DNA of 64,000 nucleotides from Lytechinus variegatus. Lineage: Eukaryota > Echinodermata > Echinoidea > Temnopleuroida > Toxopneustidae. This document shows, piece by piece, positions 62,601-64,000 of the stretch. The translations under genes were made by a program, and so were the position numbers. The first letter of the stretch is position 1. The number at the start of each line of letters is the position of its first letter. The notes under the pieces were generated by a model, which worked only from the letters and a program-made list of their open reading frames with translations, had not been told where the DNA came from and made no database searches. The stretch is taken from NCBI RefSeq assembly GCF_018143015.1, contig NC_054756.1, positions 28,284,440 to 28,348,439 on the forward strand. Direction: 5' to 3'.

Positions 62601-63813
62601 ATACGAGTCAGCGTGCTGAAAACCAAAATGGATGTAAGAGGATAAAGGGAGGATGCTACTCAATGAAGTGTGATTTAAGCTGGAAAAAACAGTTACTATT
62701 AATAGTTATATGCACTCTTTATAAGTCTTTACTTTAAAGGGGAAGTTCCCCTTGATGAAAGTTTGTTGTAAAAATATTGATAAAGGTCATACACGAGCAG
62801 CTGCCCCGTATGGTACATAAAACAAAATGCAGGAATTTCATTTTTTAATGGTTCATAATGACTAAATATTACAATAAAAACATCAGAAATGTAATTTCAT
62901 TGATTTCTTTTTTAAGTTCAATGCAAGGGAACCTGCTTTGCGTATGATGTCACAAATCATAAAATAAAAATTCTAATAATTTTTGATGGATTTTCCTCAA
63001 GCCTTCACCAATAATTTTCAATATTTTGTTCTCCTTTTTACACAAAAACATTTTGTCAGGGTGAACTCCCCCTTTAAAGGAAAAGTCACACCCACATAAC
63101 CAATTCACAACCAAACAGCAATATACCATTCAAACTAATATCTTTGATCTGAATGTCATCAATTTCATTAATGTAACTACCATCAACACCACACAAAGTA
63201 CAATTTGGCAAGACCTGAAATTGAATAAACACTGTTTCAATATATTCAAGCTTCATGTCGTGAACAGTACAGGAAAGGGCATTACTAAAACGTTTCTATA
63301 TTCTTTTCGAGATGAACAATATATGTGAATTTAAATGAATATTTTTATTTGCCTGAGATAGAATTCAGTTGTGAAAATATATTGTTAATTCATTGCCCAA
63401 TCAAAAAGAAAAAGCTGTGCACTTTGAGCAAGAGGGCAGACGGTTCCACATTTATACATTTTGGTCTTACTCAACATTTCTATTCGAGTGAGTCTTCTCT
63501 CTATCTCCAAATTCTGTTGATTGAAAGTCAAACAAATTTCAATCCAATAAGATTAAATTCTAAATATATTCCACTGAAAACTTCAATCCAACTTTGGACT
63601 GGTAATTGATCGCTATCTATTTCAATCTAATGAATTTAGTGAATTTCCTCACTCCAAGGAGTGACGAATCTTCAGTACATATTCACTCTCTACTAATTCC
63701 TTTGAGAATGGAAAATTTCACTCTTTTTAGAAGAGATTGCAAGAAATAATCACCTACCATCTCATCCTCTGTTGAGAATGCTTTGGCATCAGAACGGTAA
63801 AACTCCAACACGC
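19612..63813 (-). CDS. PDE10A: PDE10A-type cyclic nucleotide phosphodiesterase (5' end outside window)
   Basis: Seventeen minus-strand exons join with matching phases into about 610 codons ending in TAG at 19612-19614. The product hydrolyses cAMP and cGMP (family knowledge). Domain order is end of GAF-A (63.8-62.6 kb), linker, GAF-B (56.7-53.2 kb), connector (50.8-49.9 kb), HD catalytic domain (42.9-20.9 kb) and a charged Lys/Glu/Pro tail. Visible catalytic residues are the YHNW general-acid His, NWTHA, the [10 protein letters not shown] metal site, Asp in TACDL, and the invariant Gln and stacking Phe in NQVSF. The linker ([10 protein letters not shown]), GAF-B (LNIPDAY) and catalytic segments ([30 protein letters not shown]) resemble PDE10A more than PDE5/6/11, as recalled from family knowledge. 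The exon holding TACDL occurs in two alternative forms. The start codon and most of GAF-A lie beyond 64000. Confidence 0.93.
19866..20280 (+). mobile_element. CR1/L2-like LINE 3' end, frameshifted
   Basis: The plus strand reads [37 protein letters not shown] and, in another frame, [20 protein letters not shown]. This is the reverse-transcriptase C-terminus pattern 'YKIL.L.FKAL....P.Y...L..P..WN.LP..IR....F.S'. An ATTATTGTTATAAT-type tail follows. Several frameshifts; a dead fragment just upstream of exon w17 in the last intron. Confidence 0.8.
20295..20532. mobile_element. MITE family D (CCCCTACAGAAATTTAAGC), copy 1
   Basis: The ends CCCCTACAGAAATTTAAGC and GCTTGAAAATTACTGTGGGG are inverted repeats. 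The interior holds GCATGCTAGTAACTAGCATGC and GCTCGCTTAATAAGCGAG hairpins. A 60-bp piece of the preceding LINE tail (ACACCTTGAGTGATGATTC) occurs on both sides. A second copy is at 60139-60338. Confidence 0.85.
20590..20830. repeat. degenerate TTCAA microsatellite
   Basis: Repeated TTCAATTCAA and TCAGTTCAA strings over ~240 bp in the intron between w16 and w17. Confidence 0.7.
20921..21009 (-). CDS. PDE10A: PDE10A exon w16: purine-stacking Phe segment
   Basis: 89 bp with acceptor cacccacctag and donor gtaagt. It encodes [20 protein letters not shown], then SAKPMYDGA. Phe3 corresponds to the Phe that stacks on the substrate base. LPCY matches human IPCY. Confidence 0.93.
21270..21345 (-). mobile_element. 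tRNA-derived SINE head
   Basis: The minus strand shows A box TGGTGTAGTGGTA and a B-box-like AGTTATAATCC at tRNA spacing. No complete acceptor stem, so a SINE relic rather than a tRNA. Confidence 0.5.
21851..21931 (-). CDS. PDE10A: PDE10A exon w15: IPMMDRD segment
   Basis: 81 bp, phase 0 to 0, with acceptor tgtttttag and donor gtaaca. It encodes [20 protein letters not shown], then HELPANQ. It ends with the invariant glutamine of the purine pocket (human PMMDRDKKDEVPQGQ). Confidence 0.95.
21932..23600. other. intron sequence, nothing recognised
   Basis: AC-rich, with short CACACA and AACAAAC runs and a G run near 23410. The open frames encode low-complexity hydrophobic strings without domain pattern. 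Confidence 0.4.
23604..23769. mobile_element. hairpin MITE (ATACCTCGGTTCACATTTG)
   Basis: ATACCTCGGTTCACATTTGC near 23606 is an inverted match of TAAATGTGACCGAGGTAT near 23750. The inner arms GGCGGCCGTAC/GTATGGCCGC also pair. Confidence 0.75.
23778..23988. mobile_element. MITE family F, copy 2
   Basis: AAGTATGACTTAGAGTCACA near 23800 and TAAGTGCGACCTAAGTCATA near 23945 form the arms; the ends are GGGCGTTTCCCAA and TTTGTGAAACACCC. Same family as 16546-16753. Confidence 0.8.
24005..24175. mobile_element. short MITE with GATCCTTTCTTGCGGTAAA
   Basis: Left TTTATAAAGTTTTTCTAAG and right TTTCATAAATTTGTTTG are parts of weak arms. The GATCCTTTCTTGCGGTAAA string is shared with the element at 52762-52980. 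Confidence 0.5.
24440..24828. mobile_element. MITE family B, diverged copy
   Basis: The right arm CAATAACTTTGCTATTTG, TTGTCCGATTTTGACG and CCATTTTGCTCAGTGAATTC matches the family at 13835-14378. The left arm is badly decayed. Confidence 0.55.
25509..27595. mobile_element. 2.1-kb TA-flanked element with iterated internal motif
   Basis: CACAACAAAAAAAGTAAGTC at the left and its complement at the right end (27576-27595) are inverted repeats flanked by TA (possibly TATA), suggesting a Tc1/mariner-like non-autonomous element. Inside, a motif near TGTTCATTCAACCGTGAAA recurs about ten times (around 25830, 26265, 26445, 26830, 26968, 27010, 27130, 27260 and 27440), commonly 130-180 bp apart. No transposase is seen. 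A second MITE is inserted at 25857. Confidence 0.75.
25857..26037. mobile_element. GGGGCTGCGG palindrome MITE (family G) nested in the 2.1-kb element
   Basis: The ends GGGGCTGCGGAAGC and GTTCCGTGGCCCC are imperfect inverted repeats; G-rich and C-rich arms with TTCAGCCCC lie inside. Relatives are at 12796 (half) and 44012. Confidence 0.7.
27640..27812. repeat. hairpin with AT-microsatellite loop
   Basis: Arm CCTTTCTGTGTCCGAGCTGA (27641) pairs with TCAGCTCGAACACAGAAAGG (27786). The inner arms CATACTTTCAGCTTT/AAAGCTGAAAGTATG also pair, and the loop is a TATATA run. Confidence 0.85.
28070..28290. repeat. 140-bp direct duplication
   Basis: ATTAAATCACAGAAAGTCCA and AGGCTTGCCATTTCAATTCA occur at 28077 and again at 28219, within the intron between w14a and w15. 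Confidence 0.8.
29020..29293. mobile_element. hairpin MITE (TTCTGAAGTCGAGTTTAAC)
   Basis: TTCTGAAGTCGAGTTTAAC at the left and TAAACCCGACTTCAGAA at the right are inverted repeats; it lies ~270 bp from exon w14a. Confidence 0.7.
29562..29673 (-). CDS. PDE10A: PDE10A exon w14a: alternative metal-site exon, downstream copy
   Basis: 112 bp with acceptor atatctgtag and donor gtgcct. It encodes (R)[19 protein letters not shown], then [18 protein letters not shown]. It has the same length and phases as w14b and keeps the metal Asp and EEFYQQ. It differs in residues right after TACDL that, by homology, line the nucleotide pocket. The donor (CAG|gtgcct) and acceptor are weaker than those of w14b. Confidence 0.87.
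29960..30305. repeat. three tandem ~125-bp units
   Basis: GCTAAATAATATACTTCATT, GATAATTGAAGAGTGCTT and CACTTATGTGCTTG-like strings recur three times. Lies between exons w14a and w14b. Confidence 0.75.
30536..30775. mobile_element. G-tract MITE with GGCGGATCCAG ends
   Basis: Left TGGCGGATCCAGGGGGGG and right CCTGGATCCACCCA are inverted repeats. It lies in the interval between the two alternative exons. Confidence 0.65.
30830..31210. repeat. purine-rich tract (GAA/GGA)
   Basis: About 380 bases almost entirely A and G on the plus strand, giving long Phe/Leu/Ser-rich frames on the minus strand. Not coding. Lies between w14a and w14b, 1.2-1.6 kb from each. Confidence 0.85.
31211..32387. other. 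intron sequence between alternative exons
   Basis: A-rich, with no element or gene recognised. Confidence 0.4.
32388..32499 (-). CDS. PDE10A: PDE10A exon w14b: alternative metal-site exon, upstream copy
   Basis: 112 bp with acceptor tttatgcag and donor gtaggc. It encodes (R)[19 protein letters not shown], then [18 protein letters not shown]. It carries the second metal-ligand Asp (TACDL). Entry phase 2 and exit phase 0 equal those of w14a, 2.7 kb downstream, and about 20 of 38 residues are identical between the two. Including both, or neither, creates an early stop, so they should be used one at a time. Confidence 0.9.
32500..34729. other. intron sequence, nothing clear
   Basis: A-rich. A (TG)n run lies near 34245 and degenerate repeats of CTAGTCTGCAAG/GTCTGGTCTTGCAGAC lie near 33770-33970. 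Confidence 0.4.
34730..34990. other. GC-rich island in an AT-rich intron
   Basis: Repeated GGCACC/GGTGCC and TTGGCGCCA strings give locally balanced base composition. The open frames here have no recognisable domain. Possibly a decayed inverted-repeat element. Confidence 0.4.
35165..35400. repeat. hairpin element (TTTAAATC-rich)
   Basis: CTCTAAATTTCAGGGATTTA at the left pairs with ATCCTTGAAATGTAGAG at the right. Same family as 16790-17050. Confidence 0.65.
36330..36560. repeat. (GA)n-rich simple repeat
   Basis: AGAGAGA and GGGGGG runs; a similar AG-rich tract lies at 38820-38990. Non-coding. Confidence 0.85.
36561..37635. other. intron sequence, nothing recognised
   Basis: AT-rich, with no repeats with clear ends. 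Confidence 0.4.
37640..37805. repeat. hairpin with CAACATTT motifs
   Basis: GGGAGTGACAACTCTTTCC and AAAGATTGTCACTCTTTC are opposed, and CCAACATTTTAAGTGTTGG sits in the centre. A MITE-like structure without clear duplication. Confidence 0.5.
39254..40675. repeat. minisatellite, ~47-53-bp unit
   Basis: About 28 copies of a unit containing CACCATGATATCACCCCTCC, TTACCCTCACAGCACCCC and ATCCATACCACCAGT. Variants lacking ATG or carrying AAGGGTCACC alternate, so higher-order blocks are present. Lies in the intron between w13 and w14b. Confidence 0.95.
41214..41386 (-). CDS. PDE10A: PDE10A exon w13: catalytic helices (GHNIF...ATDLALFF)
   Basis: 173 bp with acceptor ttgtttccag and donor gtacgt. It encodes [35 protein letters not shown], then [20 protein letters not shown] and EH, plus two bases of Arg. 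It aligns with human [20 protein letters not shown]. The acceptor is followed upstream by a T tract and a (GAT)n microsatellite only about 30 bases away. Confidence 0.95.
41410..41730. repeat. ATC/GAT microsatellites beside exon w13
   Basis: ATCATCATC runs at about 41430-41480, 41520-41565 and 41628-41725. They produce a long Asp/Met open frame on the minus strand that runs into the true exon, but the exon begins only at 41386. Confidence 0.95.
41977..42132 (-). CDS. PDE10A: PDE10A exon w12: HD metal-binding signature
   Basis: 156 bp, phase 0 to 0, with acceptor tttatgtag and donor gtaaga. It encodes [20 protein letters not shown], then [20 protein letters not shown] and [12 protein letters not shown]. 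The class I PDE signature HDxxHxxxxN is intact. YSTSTMExHHF is the PDE10A form of this helix. Confidence 0.96.
42747..42899 (-). CDS. PDE10A: PDE10A exon w11: catalytic YHNW segment
   Basis: Acceptor acccttag, donor gtaaac. It encodes [36 protein letters not shown] and [15 protein letters not shown]. It holds the catalytic general-acid His (YHNW) and the metal-ligand His (WTHA). YRRVPYHNW is diagnostic of PDE10A. An open frame needs 154 bp, while my coordinate count gives 153, so treat the boundaries as plus or minus one base. Confidence 0.9.
42900..43980. other. intron sequence with short diverged repeats
   Basis: GTTCTTAGAAATTTTAGAAC and AGAACCTTCC/GGTTCTTT strings near 42950-43110 are opposed. 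No gene is recognised. Confidence 0.35.
44012..44183. mobile_element. family G palindrome MITE, complete copy
   Basis: AGGGGCCGCGGAACCGG at the left and GTTCCGCGGGCCCT at the right pair, with GGGGGGCTTCAGCCCCCC and a second C-rich arm inside. It lies within a longer unrelated sequence in intron 10. Confidence 0.8.
45061..45220. mobile_element. 160-bp MITE (GGGGGAGCGTTTCATGAA)
   Basis: The ends GGGGGAGCGTTTCATGAA and TTGATGAAACGGTCCCC pair, as do the inner arms CTTGTCGGACG/TGTCGGACAA, with CAGCCAATCAGAATCAAGGA in the middle. That middle motif also occurs at 52640, 54300 and 57370. Confidence 0.8.
45868..47297. repeat. 77-bp minisatellite with 238-bp higher-order unit
   Basis: About 18 copies of a unit with GAACAAGAGTGATGGTGAAT, GAACATGATGCAAGTCAAAG and TTAAGTGGAACATAAGTAG. 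Blocks of three units (238 bp) at 46138 and 46376 are nearly identical. The array continues at 48534-48680 after an inserted element. Confidence 0.95.
47302..48529. mobile_element. non-autonomous piggyBac-type element, TTAA flanks
   Basis: CCCTAAAAAGACTGGG at the left end and CCCAGTCTTTTTAGGG at the right end are perfect inverted repeats, flanked by TTAA (47298-47301, 48530-48533). CCCT...AGGG ends at TTAA are the piggyBac hallmark. The interior is AT-rich and has a ~100-bp direct repeat (TAATTAATTATGCGAATATG at 47470 and 47845). No transposase. It splits the 77-bp minisatellite. Confidence 0.9.
48534..48680. repeat. right remainder of the 77-bp minisatellite
   Basis: TTAAAGATAAGTAGAGAAAT, AATGAACATGATGCAGGTC and AAAGTTAAGTGGAAG continue the array interrupted at 47301. 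Confidence 0.9.
48681..49898. other. intron sequence, nothing recognised
   Basis: A-rich; an (AAC)n run lies near 49805-49880. Confidence 0.4.
49899..49985 (-). CDS. PDE10A: PDE10A exon w10: start of catalytic domain
   Basis: 87 bp with acceptor ctttccatag and donor gtaagt. It encodes (R)[18 protein letters not shown], then [10 protein letters not shown](K). It aligns with human FHFDIGPFE...; this is a poorly conserved part of the family, and the splice phases support it. Confidence 0.82.
50811..50950 (-). CDS. PDE10A: PDE10A exon w9: GAF-to-catalytic connector
   Basis: 140 bp with acceptor ttggcattgcag and donor gtaagt. It encodes [20 protein letters not shown], then [13 protein letters not shown] and the Pro-rich [11 protein letters not shown]. 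It corresponds to human MYHRIRHSE...LSYHS. Confidence 0.9.
51585..51750. repeat. CCCTGA-rich element (family E), copy 2
   Basis: TGCTTTCGACTTTTGGGCTG, GATCAAAATTCCCTGA and ATTTTCCCTGATTTGAGG; it ends GCTGGAAACCC. The same sequence lies in 57880-58310. Confidence 0.7.
51760..52596. other. intron with CpG-rich segment
   Basis: 52050-52190 has GCGGGGCGGACATCGG and GGACGGCCGAGCACC in an otherwise AT-rich intron. Weak inverted matches (TTCAAATTTGCAACTAGG, AATTCGCGCT at 51890 and 52500) suggest an old ~650-bp element. No gene is seen. Confidence 0.35.
52597..52734. mobile_element. 138-bp MITE (GGGGGACTTTCATGAAAC)
   Basis: The ends GGGGGACTTTCATGAAAC and TTTCATGAAATGCTTCCCCCC are opposed, with CAGCCAATCAGATGCAAGGA in the middle, as in 45061-45220. 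Confidence 0.7.
52714..52977. repeat. 264-bp compound palindrome
   Basis: Outer arms TTTCATGAAATGCTTCCCC/GGGGAAGCATTTCATGAAA, middle arms AATTAAACATATATCCCAGG/CCTGGGATATATGTTTAATT, and inner arms AAGCTGTTCGTAAGTTAAGA/TCTTAACTTACGAACAGCTT. A third, partial arm copy follows at 52990-53030. Confidence 0.85.
53183..53297 (-). CDS. PDE10A: PDE10A exon w8: GAF-B NKFDE motif
   Basis: 115 bp with acceptor cgttgacag and donor gttagt. It encodes [20 protein letters not shown], then [18 protein letters not shown]. The NK...F...DE motif needed for cyclic nucleotide binding by GAF domains is complete, so GAF-B may bind ligand (inference). Confidence 0.92.
53472..54071. mobile_element. MITE family A, complete 600-bp copy
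   Basis: AAAGGTCAAGTCCACCTCAG at the left and GTGTGGACTTGTCCTTT at the right pair, and the arms pair for most of their length (AAATGAGAGAG... against CTCTCATTTGGATG). It gives two similar open frames on opposite strands, an artefact of the palindrome. Lies in the intron between w7 and w8. Confidence 0.88.
54240..54400. mobile_element. diverged MITE with CCAATCAGACGCAAGG core
   Basis: GCATTTCTTGAAAAGACTTG at the left and GTGTCATGAAATG at the right, with the same CAGCCAATCAG-type core as the elements at 45061 and 52597. Confidence 0.5.
54447..54515 (-). CDS. PDE10A: PDE10A exon w7: GAF-B strand (TILCMPI)
   Basis: 69 bp with acceptor ctgtaatag and donor gtgagt. It encodes (R)[18 protein letters not shown] and then YIRG, the conserved 'TG..T..ILCMPI' block of GAF-B. 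Confidence 0.92.
54996..55088 (-). CDS. PDE10A: PDE10A exon w6: GAF-B ligand-pocket segment
   Basis: 93 bp with acceptor cttttcag and donor gtatga. It encodes (R)[19 protein letters not shown] and then [11 protein letters not shown]. This is the GAF segment 'G(I/V)AG.VA.TG..LNIPDAY.D.RFN', nearly the same as PDE10A GAF-B. Confidence 0.93.
55480..55960 (-). repeat. four degenerate tandem copies of the 3' half of exon w5 inside intron 5
   Basis: Units of about 120 bp repeat the segment [24 protein letters not shown] together with the donor and ~20 intron bases. The copies lie roughly at 55855-55960, 55720-55835, 55600-55711 and 55480-55584. The first two keep long open stretches ([34 protein letters not shown]). 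The 55600 copy has an in-frame stop. Three copies have GT at the donor position, where the functional exon has GC. None has a visible acceptor, so they are not full exons. Confidence 0.85.
55998..56003 (-). promoter_or_regulatory. non-canonical GC 5' splice site of intron 5
   Basis: On the transcript strand the exon ends CAG and the intron starts gcgagt. The other positions fit the donor consensus well, as is usual for GC donors. The phase match to exon w6 (acceptor cttcttttcag) requires this position. Confidence 0.8.
56004..56146 (-). CDS. PDE10A: PDE10A exon w5: GAF-B core, with a GC donor
   Basis: 143 bp with acceptor ctcgacag. It encodes [18 protein letters not shown], then [17 protein letters not shown] and MDDKDQKEI, the GAF-B core sheet. 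The only junction that preserves frame with w6 is ATCAG followed by gcgagt, a GC-AG intron; the split codon gives Arg before FSMAKG. No in-phase GT donor is present nearby. Reading through the donor stops at a TGA at 55949. Four degenerate copies of the exon's 3' half lie just downstream in the intron. Confidence 0.9.
56696..56747 (-). CDS. PDE10A: PDE10A exon w4: start of GAF-B
   Basis: 52 bp with acceptor tttacag and donor gtaggt. One base completes Lys, then [17 protein letters not shown], the first helix of GAF-B (human KTYFDNIVAIDSLLEHIM). It ends in phase 0. Confidence 0.9.
57110..57245 (-). mobile_element. tRNA-derived SINE
   Basis: The minus strand has A box TGGCTCAGTGGATAAG and B box GGTTCATATCCC at normal spacing, followed by a non-tRNA body. 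The acceptor stems do not pair. Confidence 0.7.
57298..57465. mobile_element. MITE (CATTTCACAAAGAGTTAGAA)
   Basis: Opposed ends CACAAAGAGTTAGAACC and GTAAGTCTTTTTGTAATCG; inner GTAATTACCATGGTAAC and GGGAGTTACCATAG; the core is AGCCAATCCCAATCAAGGA. Confidence 0.6.
57880..58310. repeat. CCCTGA-rich element (family E), longest copy
   Basis: Starts GGGTTCCCAGCCTTACAGG and ends GGGCTGGGAACCC, which are inverted repeats. It contains AATTCCCTGATAGTCA and TGCTTTCGACTTTTGGGCC, shared with 51585-51750. Confidence 0.75.
58330..58560 (-). mobile_element. tRNA-derived SINE
   Basis: The minus strand has an A-box-like TAGTCTCGGGGTTCAGAC, a B-box-like GGTTTAAATCCC and a body with GCCATGGCGCGTTTACC. It ends near AAAAAGTGCTCTACCAGG. 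Lies just downstream (5' to 3' on the gene) of exon w3. Confidence 0.6.
58752..58810 (-). CDS. PDE10A: PDE10A exon w3: inter-GAF linker helix
   Basis: 59 bp with acceptor cttctgtttag and donor gtaagt. It encodes [19 protein letters not shown] plus two bases of the next Lys codon. The NDFLL segment matches the PDE10A linker helix. Confidence 0.9.
58811..60138. other. intron sequence with short duplications
   Basis: TTTCTAATAATTATAAGATT and AGGAAC occur at 59558 and 59729 with similar following sequence, a ~170-bp direct duplication. ATT-rich microsatellite at 59960-60110. Confidence 0.5.
60139..60338. mobile_element. MITE family D, copy 2
   Basis: CCCCTACAGAAATTTAAGC and GCTTGAAAATTTCTGTGGGG ends, GCTCGCTTAATAAGCGAG and GCTAGTTACTAGCATG inside. 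Nearly the same as 20295-20532. Confidence 0.88.
60509..60538 (-). CDS. possible 30-bp cassette microexon in the GAF-A/GAF-B linker
   Basis: Between exons w2 and w3 a 30-bp segment (ctcag acceptor, gtttgt donor) reads [10 protein letters not shown] and is phase 0 on both sides, so it could be added without changing frame. Joining w2 directly to w3 already gives a linker of the length I recall for human PDE10A. The segment is therefore either an optional 10-residue insertion or a chance match. The acceptor has a weak pyrimidine tract. Confidence 0.25.
60540..61499. other. intron sequence, TTGCAATTT repeats at ~61270-61450
   Basis: Repeated TTGCAATTT/AAATTGCAA strings, opposed GTGAAGTTTACAATTTTC and AACTTCACGATTAAAA, possibly one old ~200-bp hairpin element. 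Nothing else. Confidence 0.45.
61500..61836 (-). mobile_element. tRNA-derived SINE with intact A and B boxes
   Basis: The minus strand begins near GTGTGTTGGCTCAGTTGG and has a D arm GCTC...GAGC, an anticodon-like loop CTCACAA and B box GGTTCAAACCC. The body then runs GGAGTTGCTGCTACCCTG, GGGATAGAGCCTCG and GGCTGCCGGGCCCAC. Acceptor-stem halves do not pair, so this is a SINE and not a functional tRNA-Val. Confidence 0.8.
62565..62615 (-). CDS. PDE10A: PDE10A exon w2: last helix of GAF-A
   Basis: 51 bp, phase 0 to 0, with a strong acceptor (ttttggttttcag) and donor (gtaagt). It encodes [17 protein letters not shown], the closing amphipathic helix of a GAF domain that leads into the inter-GAF linker. 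Confidence 0.85.
62738..63078. mobile_element. MITE family C (AAAGGGGAAGTTCCCC)
   Basis: AAAGGGGAAGTTCCCCTTGA at the left and GGGTGAACTCCCCCTTT at the right pair, with arms such as GAATTTCATTTTTTAATGG between. Lies in the intron between w1 and w2. Confidence 0.75.
63758..63813 (-). CDS. PDE10A: PDE10A exon w1: end of GAF-A domain
   Basis: Acceptor cttag and donor gtaggt flank 56 bp. After two bases completing an earlier codon it reads [18 protein letters not shown], matching the final strand and helix of a GAF-A domain (human PDE10A has ILELYR at this place). It ends in phase 0. Earlier exons lie outside the window. Confidence 0.85.
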
Positions 63814-64000
63814 CTAAGAATGGATAGAAACAAGAATAGAGATTCATTATTCTCTGAGGGGGAAAATGAGCATTAGCATGAGCGTGAGAACAAACATAGA
63901 TACACGGTATCTTGCAAACAGGACAGACGAGGTCGAGGATATAAAATATAAAGAACTAAAAGAAATAGCCGTAGAAGTAGTAGTAGCAATAATAGCAGTA

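Overview
This is a eukaryotic genomic window: AT-rich, intron-dominated and dense with short inverted-repeat elements. The only protein-coding host gene I can support is a cyclic-nucleotide phosphodiesterase of the PDE10A type. It lies on the minus strand from about 63.8 kb down to its stop codon at 19.6 kb, and its 5' part (start codon, most of GAF-A) is beyond the right edge. The many TAGGCCTA-like strings, the tRNA-derived SINEs and the MITE-rich introns suggest an echinoderm, probably a sea urchin. That is an inference from general character, not a demonstrated identity.

The gene was rebuilt from 17 sequential exons whose splice phases all match, about 610 codons in this window. In order they encode the end of GAF-A, the linker, GAF-B with the NK...F...DE motif, and the whole HD-type catalytic domain: [19 protein letters not shown], the invariant Gln and the stacking Phe. 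A Lys/Glu-rich tail follows. Three things stand out. (1) The exon carrying the second metal-binding Asp exists twice, at 32.4 kb and 29.6 kb. Both copies are 112 bp with the same phases, and only inclusion of exactly one keeps the frame open. (2) A GAF-B exon uses a GC donor and is followed by four degenerate partial copies of itself. (3) The last coding segment is followed by two degenerate tandem copies.

The left 19 kb holds no host gene I can recognise. Its main feature is a nested insertion between 2.64 and 12.32 kb. A ~600-bp MITE is split by a 5'-truncated LINE with a 12-bp target duplication. The LINE is split by a 7.7-kb DNA transposon with CACTG termini and a TA duplication. That transposon in turn holds a 924-bp palindrome, a 0.68-kb foldback element, a short hairpin and a 253-bp MITE.

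The introns hold a 2.1-kb TA-flanked element with iterated internal motifs (25.5-27.6 kb), a ~50-bp minisatellite (39.3-40.7 kb), and a 77-bp minisatellite (45.9-48.7 kb) split by a TTAA-flanked piggyBac-type element. They also hold several SINEs, two LINE relics and many hairpin MITEs. No bacterial-type operon, CRISPR array, rRNA or functional tRNA is visible.
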